Shown: positions 32,841-45,922, counted from the stretch's first letter. The stretch is DNA of 64,000 nt from Ixodes scapularis (GCF_016920785.2 NW_024609837.1:41347543-41411542); one strand, 5' to 3'. Program-made: numbers and translations. Notes: generated by a model from the letters alone, not told the origin.

Positions 32841-33944
32841 TGTGTCAATATAATACCCCTAATTGAATGTAACCATTTATTTATTTTGTACGCAAATGTG
32901 ATTTTACGGTGTTTCTATGAAGCATAATAAATACTGTTTGGAACTCTTTCGTATTGATTTTTTATCCTTCCGCCACGATGCCTGTAGAGCAGAAGTCATG
33001 ATGCTGCGGCTCGCAAGCTGCATGCGGCTCGTCACAAACCAAAATTCGCCTCACGTGATCTAGAGACGCCCACATTAAAATGGTTGGGACCAAGCATTGA
33101 GCTTACTCATGAAAACATTACAGCGAGGAACAGGAAAAAAAAAACTGGGCGTATAAAGTTACCGTAGTTTTCGTTGTCGATAAGCATTTCAGAATGCAAT
33201 TGTCAGACGGGGGCAAATCAGGTGGAAATGTAACCTGGAATTTTATAATTTCACTTTGTGTAGGAACCTTGCCCAAACTTGGTGTGAGAGATACGTAATG
33301 CAAAACAGCTGCCTATAATTAAATATCGAGCTCTATGTTTTACGCACCCATACAGTTGAAAAACTAATAAGTCGCATCTAGTGGAATGTATAATATAGAT
33401 TCTCTGCTTGACGAAAGCGTTTGCTTGAAATAAAATGAAACTAGGCACCGGTTACATTATAAAAGCTTCGCAGTGTGAAACCATAGCTCCTATATTTAGT
33501 CAAGCTATAAGTTATAAGGGGAGCCTAATGACAAACGTTGAAAGCATGTAGAGAGGACGATGTTCTCGCAATACCACCCCTTCCCTTCCCTTCTTGCGAC
33601 TTCCTAAAATATAACAATTTTACTTGCGTCATCAGTTTGGCCACGCCCGCTCTATAGGCTCAACATTCACCGCAACGCCTACAACAGGTACCAAGTCCTC
33701 TGGATCTCTTGATTGTCTTTACAATTCTATTTTAAACTTTTAAGATGAAAATGCATTTCCATGGAGCCCCTGCAGTAAAACTCCTGCGCAGGCATAGTAC
33801 CCGACGAACGTAACATTGCTGGAATATTACCTATATTTAAATAAGGCGACGGTCACTGTATCGACAATTACAGATACAGACAATCACCCTCACGCTTCTG
33901 CTGCCGCCGACGCTCTAGACGGGCACGCTGTTGTTCTTCGTCGG
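32841..33944. other. Spacer with a possible hAT-type end
   Basis: At 32990-33032, CAGAAGTCATGATGCTGCGG then CTCGCAAGCTGCATGCGGCTC resembles the GC-rich end of Charlie-like hAT elements. A related sequence occurs at 40839-40880 in the same orientation, so they do not form a pair. Otherwise AT-rich. Confidence 0.35.
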
Positions 33945-34097
33945 TCAGAGAGCAGCTACTCGATTTCCCGACCCGTCGGCCGCTGCGCGTTCGGCGGCTT
34001 CCCGTCGCTTTCGCGCCCATTCGCGCTTTTGCTCTCGTTGTCGCTCTTTGAGGGCACCTTCTTCTTCTTCAGAGTGAACTACGCGCGCCTTGCTCAT
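33885..34097 (-). pseudogene. Arg/Glu-rich ORF, transposon-type N-terminus, frameshifted
   Basis: The minus strand starts at the ATG at 34097 and reads MSKARVVHSEEEEGALKERQ then REQKREWARKRREAAERAAA, with a stop at 33945. A shifted frame continues TDEEQQRARLERRRQQKRE to about 33885. Such charged helical N-termini precede transposon proteins in ticks and resemble the N-terminus of the Helitron fragment at 12056-12286 in style but not in sequence. A helical charged segment is all that can be stated. It is broken by one frameshift and may derive from an intact copy elsewhere. Confidence 0.45.
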
Positions 34098-35168
34098 AGC
34101 AAGTTCAAAGTGCAACTGCTGATAACGTCGCTAGGGCGATGACTACTGGTGAATATTAGAAGACGACAGCGCAGCACGAGCGACCGCGCTGCCAACAATG
34201 GGTCTGTATATTCGTATGGGGAGAAATTCTCGATCTACACGCTCTGTCCGCGCACGCAAAAAATTTCAGAACCTAGCCATATACAGCTTCGCTGTAAAAC
34301 ATTTAACAAAATGATCATGCTAAGAGGCAAGTACAAAATCGTTCAAATGGTGACGGTACATTGAAATTGGTGCTGAGATGTCAAGATAGGGAGGAGCAAA
34401 GGCATTATATAATGACTGAATCCGAGAGAGAGGTGAGGTATTACATAGCGAGCGAACGTCAAAACAAACGAATTGTCTTTTTACTCGAAAAGGCAATCTC
34501 GAGTCCTCGGCCACATATTTGTGCGAACTTCTCCCCGCCATTTAAATATTATTACCCCAAGGCGAACTGTAGGTAATAAATAAACAAACATAATAATGCC
34601 CCAAGGGCGAACTGTAGGTAATAAATAAACAAAAATGAACAATAAACAAATGTATTTCATGCATTTCCTGACTTTCTCACGGAAAGCGTAGCCACAACTT
34701 TATTTATTCTTGAGCGCTGAAAACGTCTGCCGCGGAAGAGGTATGTAGCACTAATGTAAAAAGTGATGACATGTGAATAAGCCCAATAGTGACACACAAA
34801 AAACAAAGATACAGTTTAGAATATTCCTTCGACGGCAGACGAACGTTTTGTGATAATCGGAATAAACGTGCTTTGATAAGTAAGCCCTTGGGAGCAAGAA
34901 CACAATGTAAGGGTTACAATAGCTCAACAACAGAAGAAAAAACTCAGTTTGTTGAGTGCCAGCCTGGTGGAAAGAAACTGTTAACCAGTGCACCGCGCGA
35001 CTTTTTGCGATCTGATATGGTGTCAATTATTGTCGGAAAGATCGTTTGAGTTCTGGATGGCACGAGGAAGTACTGAGGTTTTAAAAGGATGGATGCTGAA
35101 CGAAATATTCGCTGGAAGCTTTGGCTGGTTTTTACGAAAAGAATCCGGTGGTTCTTAAAAAAAAAATA
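34098..35168. other. Spacer with a short tandem duplication
   Basis: A duplicated unit of about 49 bp (CCCCAAGG then GCGAACTGTAGGTAATAAAT and onward) lies at 34555-34640. Otherwise AT-rich with chance frames. Confidence 0.55.
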
Positions 35169-35183
35169 GAAAGAAAGAGAGGA

Positions 35184-35214
<31 letters not shown>

Positions 35215-35225
35215 GGGGGGGGGGG
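35169..35225. repeat. (GA)n plus poly-G tract
   Basis: A GA-rich run with a single C interruption that passes directly into eleven or more G residues. It forces a Ser/Leu-rich frame on the minus strand, which is an artefact. Confidence 0.92.
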
Positions 35226-37191
35226 AGCAACGCTATAAAAAAATATCAGGACGGACTTAGCCTTGCCGTTGGAGCTGGCATTGTCCCGCTCGGCAGTGGT
35301 TCCAAAAGAGGTGAACTGGACTGACGAAAGTTTTGAAGGAACCGATGAAGTAAGCAAAAGAGCGAGATTAGTCGACGAGTCTGGAGAGGATGAATGAACT
35401 TACATTGCCTAAGATCTGACACGCTAATAAATCGAGAATGAGACTATATGGATAGCGCGGTACAGTTTTAGACGGGTTCTGAATGCGTAATTCTGTACGT
35501 TTGGTGATATCATTAAGTATTGTAGACTAAGAAAAAGAAGGTGCAAGCTTCCGGAGACTAAATAGACACGGAAGAAACTAAGAAAGAGGAAGGAGAGAGC
35601 GCTCGCACTGAAAGAATCGAGATGACGGTCGGGTACAGTTCAACAATACCTCCAAAACAAATAATTCATTATTTCCATCTATTTTAACACAGTTCGCATA
35701 ATTAAACCGGCTTTTTATTTTTATTGTCACCGTGGAGATCCTTCCTCCATTTACTTAAAAAAGGCTTCTAAATATATTAGGCGTATTCCGGTTTCTGGCG
35801 CGGACGTGAGTACTATAAGTATGCTTCTGTGTTTTCGGACAAATTCGATAAAATCGAAAAAATACTTCCGGTAAAATATTTTAATATTTATATTTACCCA
35901 AAAAACTCAGATTTTTCAGGACCGCCAACTGCTATGAATCCTACTGGTCTTAATATTTTCCAGGGATCTTCGAACAAGTTTTGCTCTACTTCTCTATATC
36001 TAATATTTATTTATTTATTTGAAAAATTGCAGGCCTTTTTCAGGCCCTCGCAGTATCAACTTTCGTTTGTATGATCACAAAGAACTTCCGTTTAGCTTCT
36101 ATTTTAAAAAAGGGGAATCGTCGAACACGTTTCTCATTGAAAAGGATACTTTTACTAAATTCACAAACTGCTGTTTTCAACCTTTCGTTCACTTCACCGA
36201 AAAAGCCGAAAAACTCTGTACGATGAAAGAAAGCTCCAACGAACTCCGAATTAATGGTAAAAAATAAACACTAAACAACACTCCGCGATTTTAAGCAGAA
36301 ATAAACTCCGAAAACGCAGAATCCTAATTATAAGCTGGATTTCGTATATGTTGGTGCAGCTTTTAGATTTCGTTATAACTTATAGGTAGGGTTCCGTATT
36401 TTTATGTATTCTTTTTTAAATTTAAGGGTGTCTTTGGGCGTTCATTTTTTCAAAGTTCTCTGTTTTCGGTATCTATTTCTGGTGTCGACCAGAAATCAGG
36501 GTTTATCAGGGCTTACGTCGTAAAAGCTATTGCACATCTATCGCGTTTTTGCAACACACAATGCTATTCGCGCAAGTTATCACTAAGTGGCCCATGTAGA
36601 AACAATAATTGCAGCAGAAGAAAGCAGCCTCGCGGAAAAGGGCGGTTTGTTCTCGGGGTCAACAGAAATAAAGCAATTTTTCCAGTTAACCTGGGGTTTC
36701 ATTTAATTCAAAAATTTCAGTTCGGAGTTTTTCAGTTTTACCAATTTCAAGAAAAATCCCAAGAAAAAAGGAAGCCAGACATCAGCACAGTGAGTGGTCA
36801 TACCAAAGAGAATATTTCGCTCCTGATGACTTCAGCGGAGGCAGTGTAGCGATACGATGGTTGTGGAGTTCATGGAAGCCTAATTTAGGCAACACAAAAT
36901 ATGGATCCTTTTTGTTGTAGTTTACTCGACACACTCGCCAATCTGCAAACAACTTTCCAAAAATATCGCATATGTATTGTCGGGTAGTTTTTCGAATACT
37001 TGTTCGGAATTCTTCCGCAGATCTGACTTTTTTGCTTCCATATCGCTAGATATGAAAACGCGGAATGATAGTGTTATCGACTTCTTGCAACCGGGAGGCG
37101 CTGATACGGCGTGCTCGTCCGCTCTTTGCGCCCGTCTTGCGTTTGTTTGCCTCAAAATGCGCTCACAGACTGCTTTTACACTCTCCCCCAC
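35226..37191. other. Spacer, AT-rich
   Basis: 35830-36740 is AT-rich with repeated TTTTCAG, TTCCGG and AAACTCCGAAAACGCAGA-type text that looks like an old repeat of unknown class. No terminal repeats or coding region could be delimited. Confidence 0.35.
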
Positions 37192-37258
37192 CACACGCAC
37201 ACACACGCGCGCGCGCGTTCACACGCGCACGCGCACGCACGGACGCACGCACACACTG
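37192..37258. repeat. (CA)n/(CG)n microsatellite
   Basis: Mixed CA, CG and CGCA dinucleotide runs over about 67 bp. The alternating purine-pyrimidine run of CG could favour Z-DNA (general knowledge). Confidence 0.9.
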
Positions 37259-40200
37259 ACACCCACAAACAACCCGTCTCGTCGAATTAACCACCAACAC
37301 TGGCGCGGGTTTTACTGCCGCGTCAGCACGCTCTCTGCGTGTTCTTTGTGCTGTCCATCAATTGGTCTTCCCCCTTTCTGTAGTGCTGTTTGAGAAGCTC
37401 TGATAACGTAGCTCTATTTTCTATTTTTCACAATTTTATTCATTGCACGCGGAACGCATTTCGGTTTGGCGGGAATTTGCACACGACGTAAAAGTTAAAG
37501 GTGAATACGCCACGTGTCGGTAAATAAGTGAACTAGAACAGCTTGTCACAAATTTCTGGCCATGGATTTGCCCCGTGCACGGCGTCTTGTTACGTCTTCA
37601 AAATTGCTATTGCAATTCTGGTTATATTTGCCGTTGTCAGTTCGTACGTTAAGCTGTACGCCGTTTTTGAAAAGCGGCAATTAGCTGAAATACTGGTTGT
37701 CCGCTGTCTTCCGTTAATTTATTTTGCTCGAACGCTGAAACTAGACTTTAAAGGTGATACCTATCTCCATAAGCCTTGAATGCATAGCAAACGCACAATT
37801 TTATTTGCAATACGAGGACGTTAAAATGTTTTCTTGTCCCTAGAAAAAATGTATATGCACAAAATTATTTTAACGTACCTTAGAGGCACTCAATATAATT
37901 ACCAAGTTTGTCGTTATTTTCAACGTCTGTGATTGCTGCTAATTTGTATTCCAATCAACTTGTCTGAGACCGACACTAGTTACAGATACTCTTTTCTTTC
38001 CCATGTGTGATCTGACGCGCATTCATCAAATATGGCTGCGACAGGCGATGTTTTCTTATCTGCTCTCACAACATCAATAGAACCTCTTTCAGCGGAGCCA
38101 TAATTTTAAAGAGTTTGTTCATACCATAAATTGTTTCGGAGCCTCCAGTGGTTCGGCGGCGTTTGATTTGATCTGCAGTTTTTATCCGAATAACGTTTCT
38201 GAAACTTCGTGATTTGTTTGGTTTCATAACTGGATAATCAAAGGAAGTTTGCACACATTATTTCAACATAAAAAAAATGAAATAGGGAGAGGTGGGGGGG
38301 GGGGGGGGGCAGGTGCTGGGCAGAAACTAACCATTATCAAGTTTGTTTTGGAAGATTACACACGCTCGATGGTCGGTGCCCCCAAACAATTGTTTGTTGT
38401 GCACGATGGTAATTGCTGGTGAAAAAAAAAATAAATAAAAGGAGCAAAAGAATACGTGGAGACTTTAAAAACCAGTTTTTTTTTTGTTTTTGTTTTTTGG
38501 AACTGTGTACTTTAATGCAAAGTGCATTCGGCCATACAGAAAGTAGAGAAATCGAGGACTTGAAAGGAAGGAAATATGGACGAACACGGGGAGATTTACA
38601 ACCATCTAGAATTAGGGAGTAATACAGACAGAGCTATAATAAATATTAGGAATGTAGGGTAAATACACGAATAATTAAAAATTGAAATGGGTGTGGTCCA
38701 TAGTAAGAGTGAGAAAAGAGGGAGGGGTACAAGCACTGAAATAGAAAGAGTCTGGAAAACTTAAAAAAGAAAGAAAACTAAAAAAAAAAGAAATTGAAAA
38801 TAATGAATGGAAAAAAATAAATAATGGAGAGATAAAAGACAGAAAAGTTAAGCAAAGAAACAGGCACAAAAACTTGGGAAGAAAAAACGCGTGCAAAATA
38901 CTGACAGAAAAAAAATAATGTATAAGAAAAACTAAATGACGCGAAAATAGATATCAGATTTACCGGCAGAGAGACAAAGACATAAAGGGTGCCAAGTTGT
39001 AATTGGAACCGGATCCAATATTCCCTGCAGCGGCCCCTCGCCTGTCCGCTTGATGGCGAGACAATTATCGGTCTGGGGAATAAAACTGTATTTCGGGTCT
39101 CATCGAATTGCCTATTTGGGGCCGGGTCAAACGTCAAACGAAGTTTCGAGAGGTGCGAGCCGCAGAATTGGAACGCGTGCTGGCGGAAATGAAATATTTT
39201 GGCTCACCTCGGTGGAATAGCTTGATTGAACAAAACACCTTTGAGAAACGAAATCTGCAACATTTTTTTTTTCCTTTTTGCATGTTGTCGTTGCCGTGAA
39301 TGGTGAGTGGAGACACCTGCGTCATATCATGGGTGCTAGTGCTTCGTGTCGTCCAAAGTTTATTTTGAATCGTTCGAGGCTTGAGTTACAAGTATAGATC
39401 TAGGTTGGCTCTTTAAATTCGAATCGGCAGTAAAATAGCAAAAAATTTTACAATTGTCACGGTCTGTTCATAAATATTGTTGCGAAAGAAAACAAATTTG
39501 CCAGCCTAAAATTAAAAATAAGTGTTAAATCGGTGAATTTTTGTCAGAACCAAAGGAAAGAACGCGCGTCGATAAAAGCAGCAGCGAGCATCGCCGTGTC
39601 GGCGTGCCAGCTGACTTGCACGAGAGTGTCTGAGTCCCCGACCCAGCAAGGTCCGGCTGGGCTCCTTATCTATTGCGCTCGGTACCTCCAACATTCGTCC
39701 TAGAACATTCGAGTGTCGGGCTAGGTCAACACTGCCTCGGCAAGGCCATGATAGCTCCCCTATCTGTTACACTCAATATTCCGAACATTCGAGCGTCGAA
39801 CATTTGAGGTAAGAGTAAACGCAAATATCAGAAAAAGTGCAAAGTAACGTTCCTTCACGTCCATGAACGCGACGATATGACTGGCAGGAATGGGGCCGGA
39901 AGATTGTATATAGGATAGTGTAATTTACAAGATCAAATGCTTCCTTCCTCGTGTCTAATGACTTTAGAGGCACCCTCCCTGCGCAAGCATTTCTTTCCGT
40001 CCGGAACCAAGATAGCAAGCTTAAGCGCTTCGGTTCCAGGATTCTAGATGATAGATTTTGTACAACACTATATTATGAAAAAAATGTATGGCTCGTTTTA
40101 ATCGAGAATTGTGCGACAAAAGAAATTGAAGAAAAAACAATTTGCTCAACATTTAAACGCTCCAAGACAGCATGCACGGGGGTCATTATAAAATAATAGT

Positions 40201-41724
40201 TTTCATTCATGACATCCTTAACTACACGAAGCAGTAAGGCGAAGGATGCGCACGCTAATTCAATCTAATTTTATTACGAGAGTCTCCAATAATGCACGTC
40301 CCACCTGCGTTGTCTCGACTTCCTCTCTTAAAGCTGTTATTTACGTACCACCACAATAAAAAGTGGGGTAACTGCACACTATGCCCCCGCAAGCTAAACG
40401 TTTATCAATCGAACGGACCGATTGAGGAGTAACCAAGTATACGCCTCTTCCATTACGAAGTTGGAACTCGCAGTCGAAATTATTCGAACACTGGAACCCA
40501 TCTTGTATTAGTGTGTTGGCCTTTTGGAGATGGTAAAGGGTAAACAAATAAGCCCTATCCTTCTGGTTTGGGAAGCGAGTCTGAATTCTGGTGCAAACGT
40601 CGATTACCAAACGCAGGTCCAGTGTCAGAATTCAGGTATTCGCGCTCGTTTTCCGCATAATAGGGGATTCAAATACACATATTTCCAGGCGGCTCAGCCG
40701 GTTCGTAATTGTGGGGTGAGTCGGCTAGTTTAAAAAACTAGGACGTTTCGTGGCCCGTTAAAACGCAATGATGAGACGTGTACACGGAAAGGTGGACCTG
40801 CTTATGATAAGCTATATCATATATCACTACTTTAAAACAGAAGTGGCTAAACTGCAGCTCGCGTGCAGCTCGCGGGTCCGTGGGAAACGCGCCCCCCTTC
40901 CCTCCTGTGTCTTCAATGAGAAAAAAAGTTCTAGAATTAAAAAGAAAAACTTTTGGTAGTTTTGTACTACACTACGTACACACAGTTAGGCTACCTTTTG
41001 ACGCATAGATGTGTCCAGTGGTCCAGTTTCCTTTAGCGTTCCAGAAAGAATTTCGAACCGTGTTCGAATAACCGGCATCAGGGGCAGTGAAGTAGCTGGC
41101 TAGCGAACCGTGCGCTGATTTTTGCTTAGCGGTTAAAGAAACTTTCTGCTGCGTGCAGTTATTTGCTGTAGTCGACAATTATACTTGTCCCCTTTGGAAA
41201 GGAGTATTCCCTCCATATCTTTTCCTGTAAAATGTATTCTGCCCTCCCCCACCCCCCCTCCCCTTCCCTTTTCCTTTTATTTTATTTTTCTGCGCTTCTG
41301 AACTTTTGGAGCTTTGTTTGCATGCCCAACACCAAGTCACTGGTCACCCCTAACCTAATCAGCGGTTTTGAGCAGACATATCGCAAAGCCTCGTTCTGTC
41401 ACCCTAGTTGTCACCGTTTTTGTTGTTTTATTAAAAACAACAAGTTTATCATACTGTTTTTTTTACTAATTGAAAGAAAGATACCTCACTAAAAAGATAA
41501 TAAAACACGTAACTTTACTATTTTTTATACTTAACTACGTTTCACGCGCACGATTCTTTTACTTTTCACGGAAAAACCAGAAGTCTATAATTTTGAAGTG
41601 AAGGGAAATCATTAGGACACCATTATTATGATTACTAACAGCTCAGGACATTCAGGTATGTTAGTTGTTAGGATCACTGTTATGATCACGATACCAGCTT
41701 TGCCATTCGTTCTTCGGAGAACAT
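37259..41724. other. Long spacer, possible retroelement fragment
   Basis: A poly-G tract at 38293-38309 and purine-rich DNA at 38690-38960. At 39480-39800 a GC-richer block with repeated GAACATTCGAG-type text could be a solo LTR, but no TG/CA ends or 4-6 bp duplication were found. A possible hAT-type end is at 40839. Minus-strand frames at 40341-40610 and 40972-41178 read protein-like in places, but no domain is recognised. Confidence 0.35.
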
Positions 41725-41795
41725 ATTCGATGATGCCGCAATCCTACTGGCTGACGAGCGATAGTAAGATGCTCGGGGCTTGCCATGCCCAGCTC
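41725..41795. repeat. Dispersed repeat, second copy (see about 5280-5345)
   Basis: CCGCAATCCTACTGGCTG then GGGCTTGCCATGCCCAGC aligns with CCGCAATTTTACTGGCTG and GGGACTTGCCATGCCCTG at 5280-5345. Flanks differ. It could be a fragment of a longer element. Confidence 0.45.
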
Positions 41796-42229
41796 CTAAA
41801 GTTGTCTTTGACTACATCAAAAACAGCGTAAAAACGATAGTTCAACACGTCGGTTTGTATGCAACGCACATGGCATCCACCGACCTTGTGGTAAGCAGCG
41901 AATGTTGTCACCGCCATGAGACCAAAAAGAAACGAGATCGGCCAATACACAGAGGAATGTATCTATGAAGGTTCTCGCCTCTGCACCCATTGGAGGAGTT
42001 AGAAAGGAGCAGCGTGCGAGTGTAAGGGCTCTCAAGCACGGGATGTCGAAGTTGGAGAGGGTATTGTTTCGAATAGACGTCACACGTTGCGCCGGGTGTC
42101 GTAGCATATGCAACGCACAATTTAAGGTGATAACAATATTTTTCCATAGAGATGTTTGCGTAATCAAACACTGGTCTTCGTGCAACCAAATCACTGTCCG
42201 GTATTTGCTAGCACTATGCAGAGCTTGTG

Positions 42230-43610
42230 TGGTTGCGGACCTGACATCCAGATATCAGAAGAAGGTATCCTAAATTTTCTCTCGAAAATCGAGGTTAAGA
42301 AGGCACACGACGGGGAAAGTATTTCTAATAATTTCTTAAAAATATACAGTGAGTGGGTTGAAAAGTATTTGTTTTTGATATTCAGATGTTCATTGAAGAC
42401 GACTACCGTACTTAAAAAAAAAATAGAAAATAGTGAAAGGTGTATCGGTCTTTAAAGCTGGCGAGACTAAATGACTTCAACATTATCGTCCAGATTTTAT
42501 GCTGAGTGTATGTAGCAAAATACTGGAGCATATTCTGTTAAAGCACGAATCGGCGTACCTCGAGTCGTTTAATTCGTTTTACCAATGTTCATCGTCGTTC
42601 TAGTACGAGACTGTCTACGATTATATAACTTGTTGAAGTCATTAGCAAGTTCGCATCACTTGGTAACGAACAAGGGTGGATGGACTTAATTTATAGGGAT
42701 TTTTCAAAAGCTTCTCATTTTGTGTCTCACAAAAAGTTGTTGTGCAAATGCATCATACTTTTAAAAAACAATAAAGATATAAAGTGGTTTAAGAGTTATT
42801 TGTCTCAACGGCGGCATTTCTTACAGTTGAGCAACGCGAGCACCTCTGTATCTCCTGAATTTTCAGGTGTTCCCTGGAGGTCTGCTCGGCCCTCTGAGGT
42901 ATTTAATAGCATTAACGACATTCAAATTGCGGTGCCGGCAAAACTGGTGTTGTTTCTAGATAATTGTGTTATTTTTTGTGATTTCGGGAGTCCCGCTGAA
43001 TGTGAAATATAACGCTATTCACTGAAAAACAAATCAGTTGTTAAAAGGTTCCCGAAAGTATCTCCATATGTCTCAAAGTGTGTATGTCCATTCCGGAAAA
43101 AAAGATTTCATATATTTTAATTATTCGGCTTCCAATAATAAACTGCCTGGAGTGTCGTTTCATAAATATCTAAGTGTGACAATAACGTCTGTCTTAGACC
43201 GGAATATGCACATCGGTTAAACAGTTGAAAAGCATTTAACAAGCTTGGATTTTTGTGCACGTATTTTAAGCGTTACACGTGTGATACAAGGTTCTTGTTT
43301 TATGAAACATTTTTAGACCAATACTAGTGTATGCCAGTAGCGTCTGGGAGCCGCATACCAGTTGCAACATCGTCGAATTTGAAAGGGTGCAAATTCTGGC
43401 CGTGCGTTTTCTTTATTGTATGCATCCTTCCTATGGCAGGCCCTGAAACGTTGCAAACAAGGAAGAAACCTTTCGCCTAAAATTCTTGATCTACTCGCTA
43501 ATGAACGTCTGGGAATAGATGTGCATCAATACATTAAATATGTTTGCCCCAGAGTAACCAGACTCTCATTTAACAAAACTCGAAAGCCATAAGTTACAAA
43601 ATGACACATT
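42230..43610 (+). pseudogene. Decayed non-LTR retrotransposon reverse transcriptase
   Basis: Separate frames in the right order give ISEEGILNFLSKIEVKKAHD (42251), then NNFLKIYSEWVEKYLFLIFR. Next come DLIYRDFSKASHFVSHKKLL (42682), corresponding to the D-F-x-K-A-F-D block, WFKSYLSQRR, and SGVPWRSARP followed by SINDIQ in place of S-G-V-P-Q-G-S. The catalytic block LFLDNCVIF has lost the F-A-D-D pattern. The 3' part (about 43100-43560) keeps the decayed 'KYLGV' and thumb-like regions, with LLANERLGIDVHQYIKYV near the end. This is the Jockey/CR1-like clade by motif wording. Endonuclease and ORF1 are not seen. It cannot be active. Confidence 0.75.
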
Positions 43611-44472
43611 GAAAATTTCATTCTTTCTAAGCACAAAGCTTCATTGAAACAACCTGTTACCCGATATCTTAAAGGTAGCCACTTTTACTATTTTTTTGCG
43701 GCGTGAAATGCTTTTTATTTGCTTATGTGCTATTTTCTCCAAAGCGAACAACAGTATGATTAAAACCAGAATAAGATATGGCAGTATTGGAAAGTATTTA
43801 GAATAAAATTCAGCGCTAAAAAAAAATCAGTTTCTTTCCATTTTTTACGTTCCCAAGGACAGTACTCGTAAAATAAAAAGATACATTCCCGTTTCTTTTG
43901 GTTTGCCAAAATATGCAAAAACATTACATCATTTAAATACCTTCAACTAAACTAAGGCCTTCACCTCACATACTAGAAAAAAAGAAAAAAAAATCTATAA
44001 CGTGGGAAATAAAAAAAAAAATAACAAGTTTGCATACTTTACGTGCCCGTTCCACAAAACAGAATTGGAAACGAAAGCTTGTAACGTGATTTCACGGACG
44101 TTTCGGGTGTCCCGAAGTTTCAAAGCAGAATACCCTGGTGAAACCCGTGTTTCTTGTGCCGCCCAGAACACAAACCAAGAACGAGACGTCCTGTGCCTCT
44201 CGTCACATCGCCGACTAAGCGAGCGTCAGTAGACCTGAACTCCGCCGCTGGACGTTGGCCTCTCCCTCGCGCACCGGAGATTCGACGTATGGTACGGTAC
44301 ACTGGCCGCCGACAAGGGTGGGCCCTACGATTAACACTCGAGGAGAGCGCTCTGAGACGTATAACGTGACGTTGGCAATTAACCTTTCCGCAGAGACGTG
44401 TATTAGGGGAGTTTTGCCATTCATCGGGTTGAATAGGCGAGCATCTCGTGGCCAACCACGGGCAGCAAAACA
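43611..44472. other. Spacer, partly GC-rich
   Basis: AT-rich until 44000, then a GC-rich stretch (44150-44460) with overlapping frames on both strands and no recognised domain. It may be a retroelement leader or a decayed gene fragment. Confidence 0.35.
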
Positions 44473-44712
44473 GCCCGTACGAAAATGTCAGATATGGCCG
44501 TGATATATTTTATTTACGGCCATATATGATAATATAAGCAGTCAAATATGTCCATAATCCGCTATATATGGGAGAAAATACGGCCGTATTTCGCCATATA
44601 AGTGGGCAAATACTGCCAGATGTGGCCGTATAAGTGCGTAAATATGGCCATATATTGCCATATACGCGTGCAAATATAGCCCCTGATAATATATGGGCCC
44701 GTTTCGGTCGCG
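44473..44712. repeat. ATATGGCC-type repeat, copy 1
   Basis: Starts CCCGTACGAAAATGTCAGAT and contains repeated ATATGGCC, GCCATATA and CCGTATT words in both orientations. The relative at 49300-49482 lies in opposite orientation and shares the TTACGAAAATGGCAGATATG end. Both copies are short and non-coding. They are probably a MITE family rich in internal palindromes. Confidence 0.6.
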
Positions 44713-44947
44713 CAAGCAACAAGTCATATGTACTCGCTAAGACACTAGTTGATCCATCTATATTGCATGAGTCTCATGTAATCGGTTAACTATTGTTAAC
44801 ATCCTTAAAGTGAAGTTATTCTAGGTATTTGGACCAAGTAATCAATTGCGCATTTTGAAGATTGAAAGACAAATGAAATTTGGTTGTCTGTTTGATGTAT
44901 GACAGTATGACGAAGTGCGATCGGAAAGCGAGTTAATCAAACAATGG

Positions 44948-45130
44948 ATTTTAGTCGCAGCTCTTGGGCACCTGTTTCCGAGTTAGGCGGTGTCGGCGTC
45001 GCCATCGGTGTAACCGCCCCGCTAAATTTAGCGAGAAATTGAATTGGTACGTATGTCATGTGACGTCAATTTTCCCGCTAAATCTGGCAGCAAAACTAAT
45101 TTTGTTAATGTTTCCACGCTAAATTGAGCG
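44948..45130 (+). mobile_element. Family G repeat, copy 3 (truncated, diverged)
   Basis: TCGCAGCTCTTGGGCACCTG then TTTCCG and GGCGTCGCCATCGGTGTAAC match the left end of the element at 29637. Instead of the CATCATGGGAAAT hairpin it carries GCTAAATTTAGCGAGAAATT. No right end with the ACAGGGAG signature was found. Confidence 0.6.
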
Positions 45131-45922
45131 GGTAAACACGAACTGTTAGCTTACCGAAGATGCAAAACACGCTACTTCGTCGTCCCGAATCCTTTTCCCT
45201 TCGAACGGCAGCGAAGCCGTTGCGCCCGGAGTACAATACGCAGCTCTTTCAAAAACCGTTTGCGCAGCATCGAATGCGTTTGTTTGCGAGCGTCGGCGAT
45301 TCATCGTGTGTTGAAAGTCGGAAGATGTGCTGTCCGTGGTGTCTTTTATGTGTAACTCTTTCGTAAAAAAATTTGAAATTTAAAAACGCGAACCTAAAGG
45401 TGTACACATAATTTTAAATTTATTGGTAAATAATACATATATATATTTATTTATCTATTATTTGTGGACATCGTGGACAAAAAAATAGTCGCGTTTATTT
45501 TTTCATTTAATATTATAATGTGGGTTGTGCAGCGTAAAACGTAGTATCTGCAAACTCGCATCGTTTTGGGTCACTTTCGAGCTGGACAGCTTCTTTTAAA
45601 GTTCAAAAGCTGGACTTCATAGAGCTGTATGTTCACTCGGTAGTGACAGCAGGGTGGACGCTGCGCGTGTTTAGGCCAATCGTGTCTCCGGTTAGGGTCA
45701 CGTGACTACAGTCTAGAAGCTGGTGATAAAGCAGGACATGGCACCTGCCTGGAGCCCAAGGCCACACATAGCATTCACTGCGCTGTCAACCTTCGTTACA
45801 AGTGACAAATCCCCTCGTTGCGGCCCCATAAGATAAGCCTTTTGTTCGGACACTCCCGTTTTCGCCTCTCCTTTTCTCCTTTTCTCTCTTTCCCTAAGCT
45901 GAAAGCGTGTTAGAAGGTACTA
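45131..45922. other. Spacer before the Tc1/mariner element
   Basis: AT-rich with a short frame at 45160-45366 of unknown nature. TA at 45921-45922 is the target duplication of the next element. Confidence 0.4.

Noticed and set aside
34944..35357. 137-codon minus-strand frame
   Set aside because: Its Ser/Leu and proline run comes from the (GA)n/poly-G tract. Flanks show no domain.
39480..39800. Possible solo LTR
   Set aside because: No TG..CA termini or target duplication could be identified, and no primer-binding site is evident.
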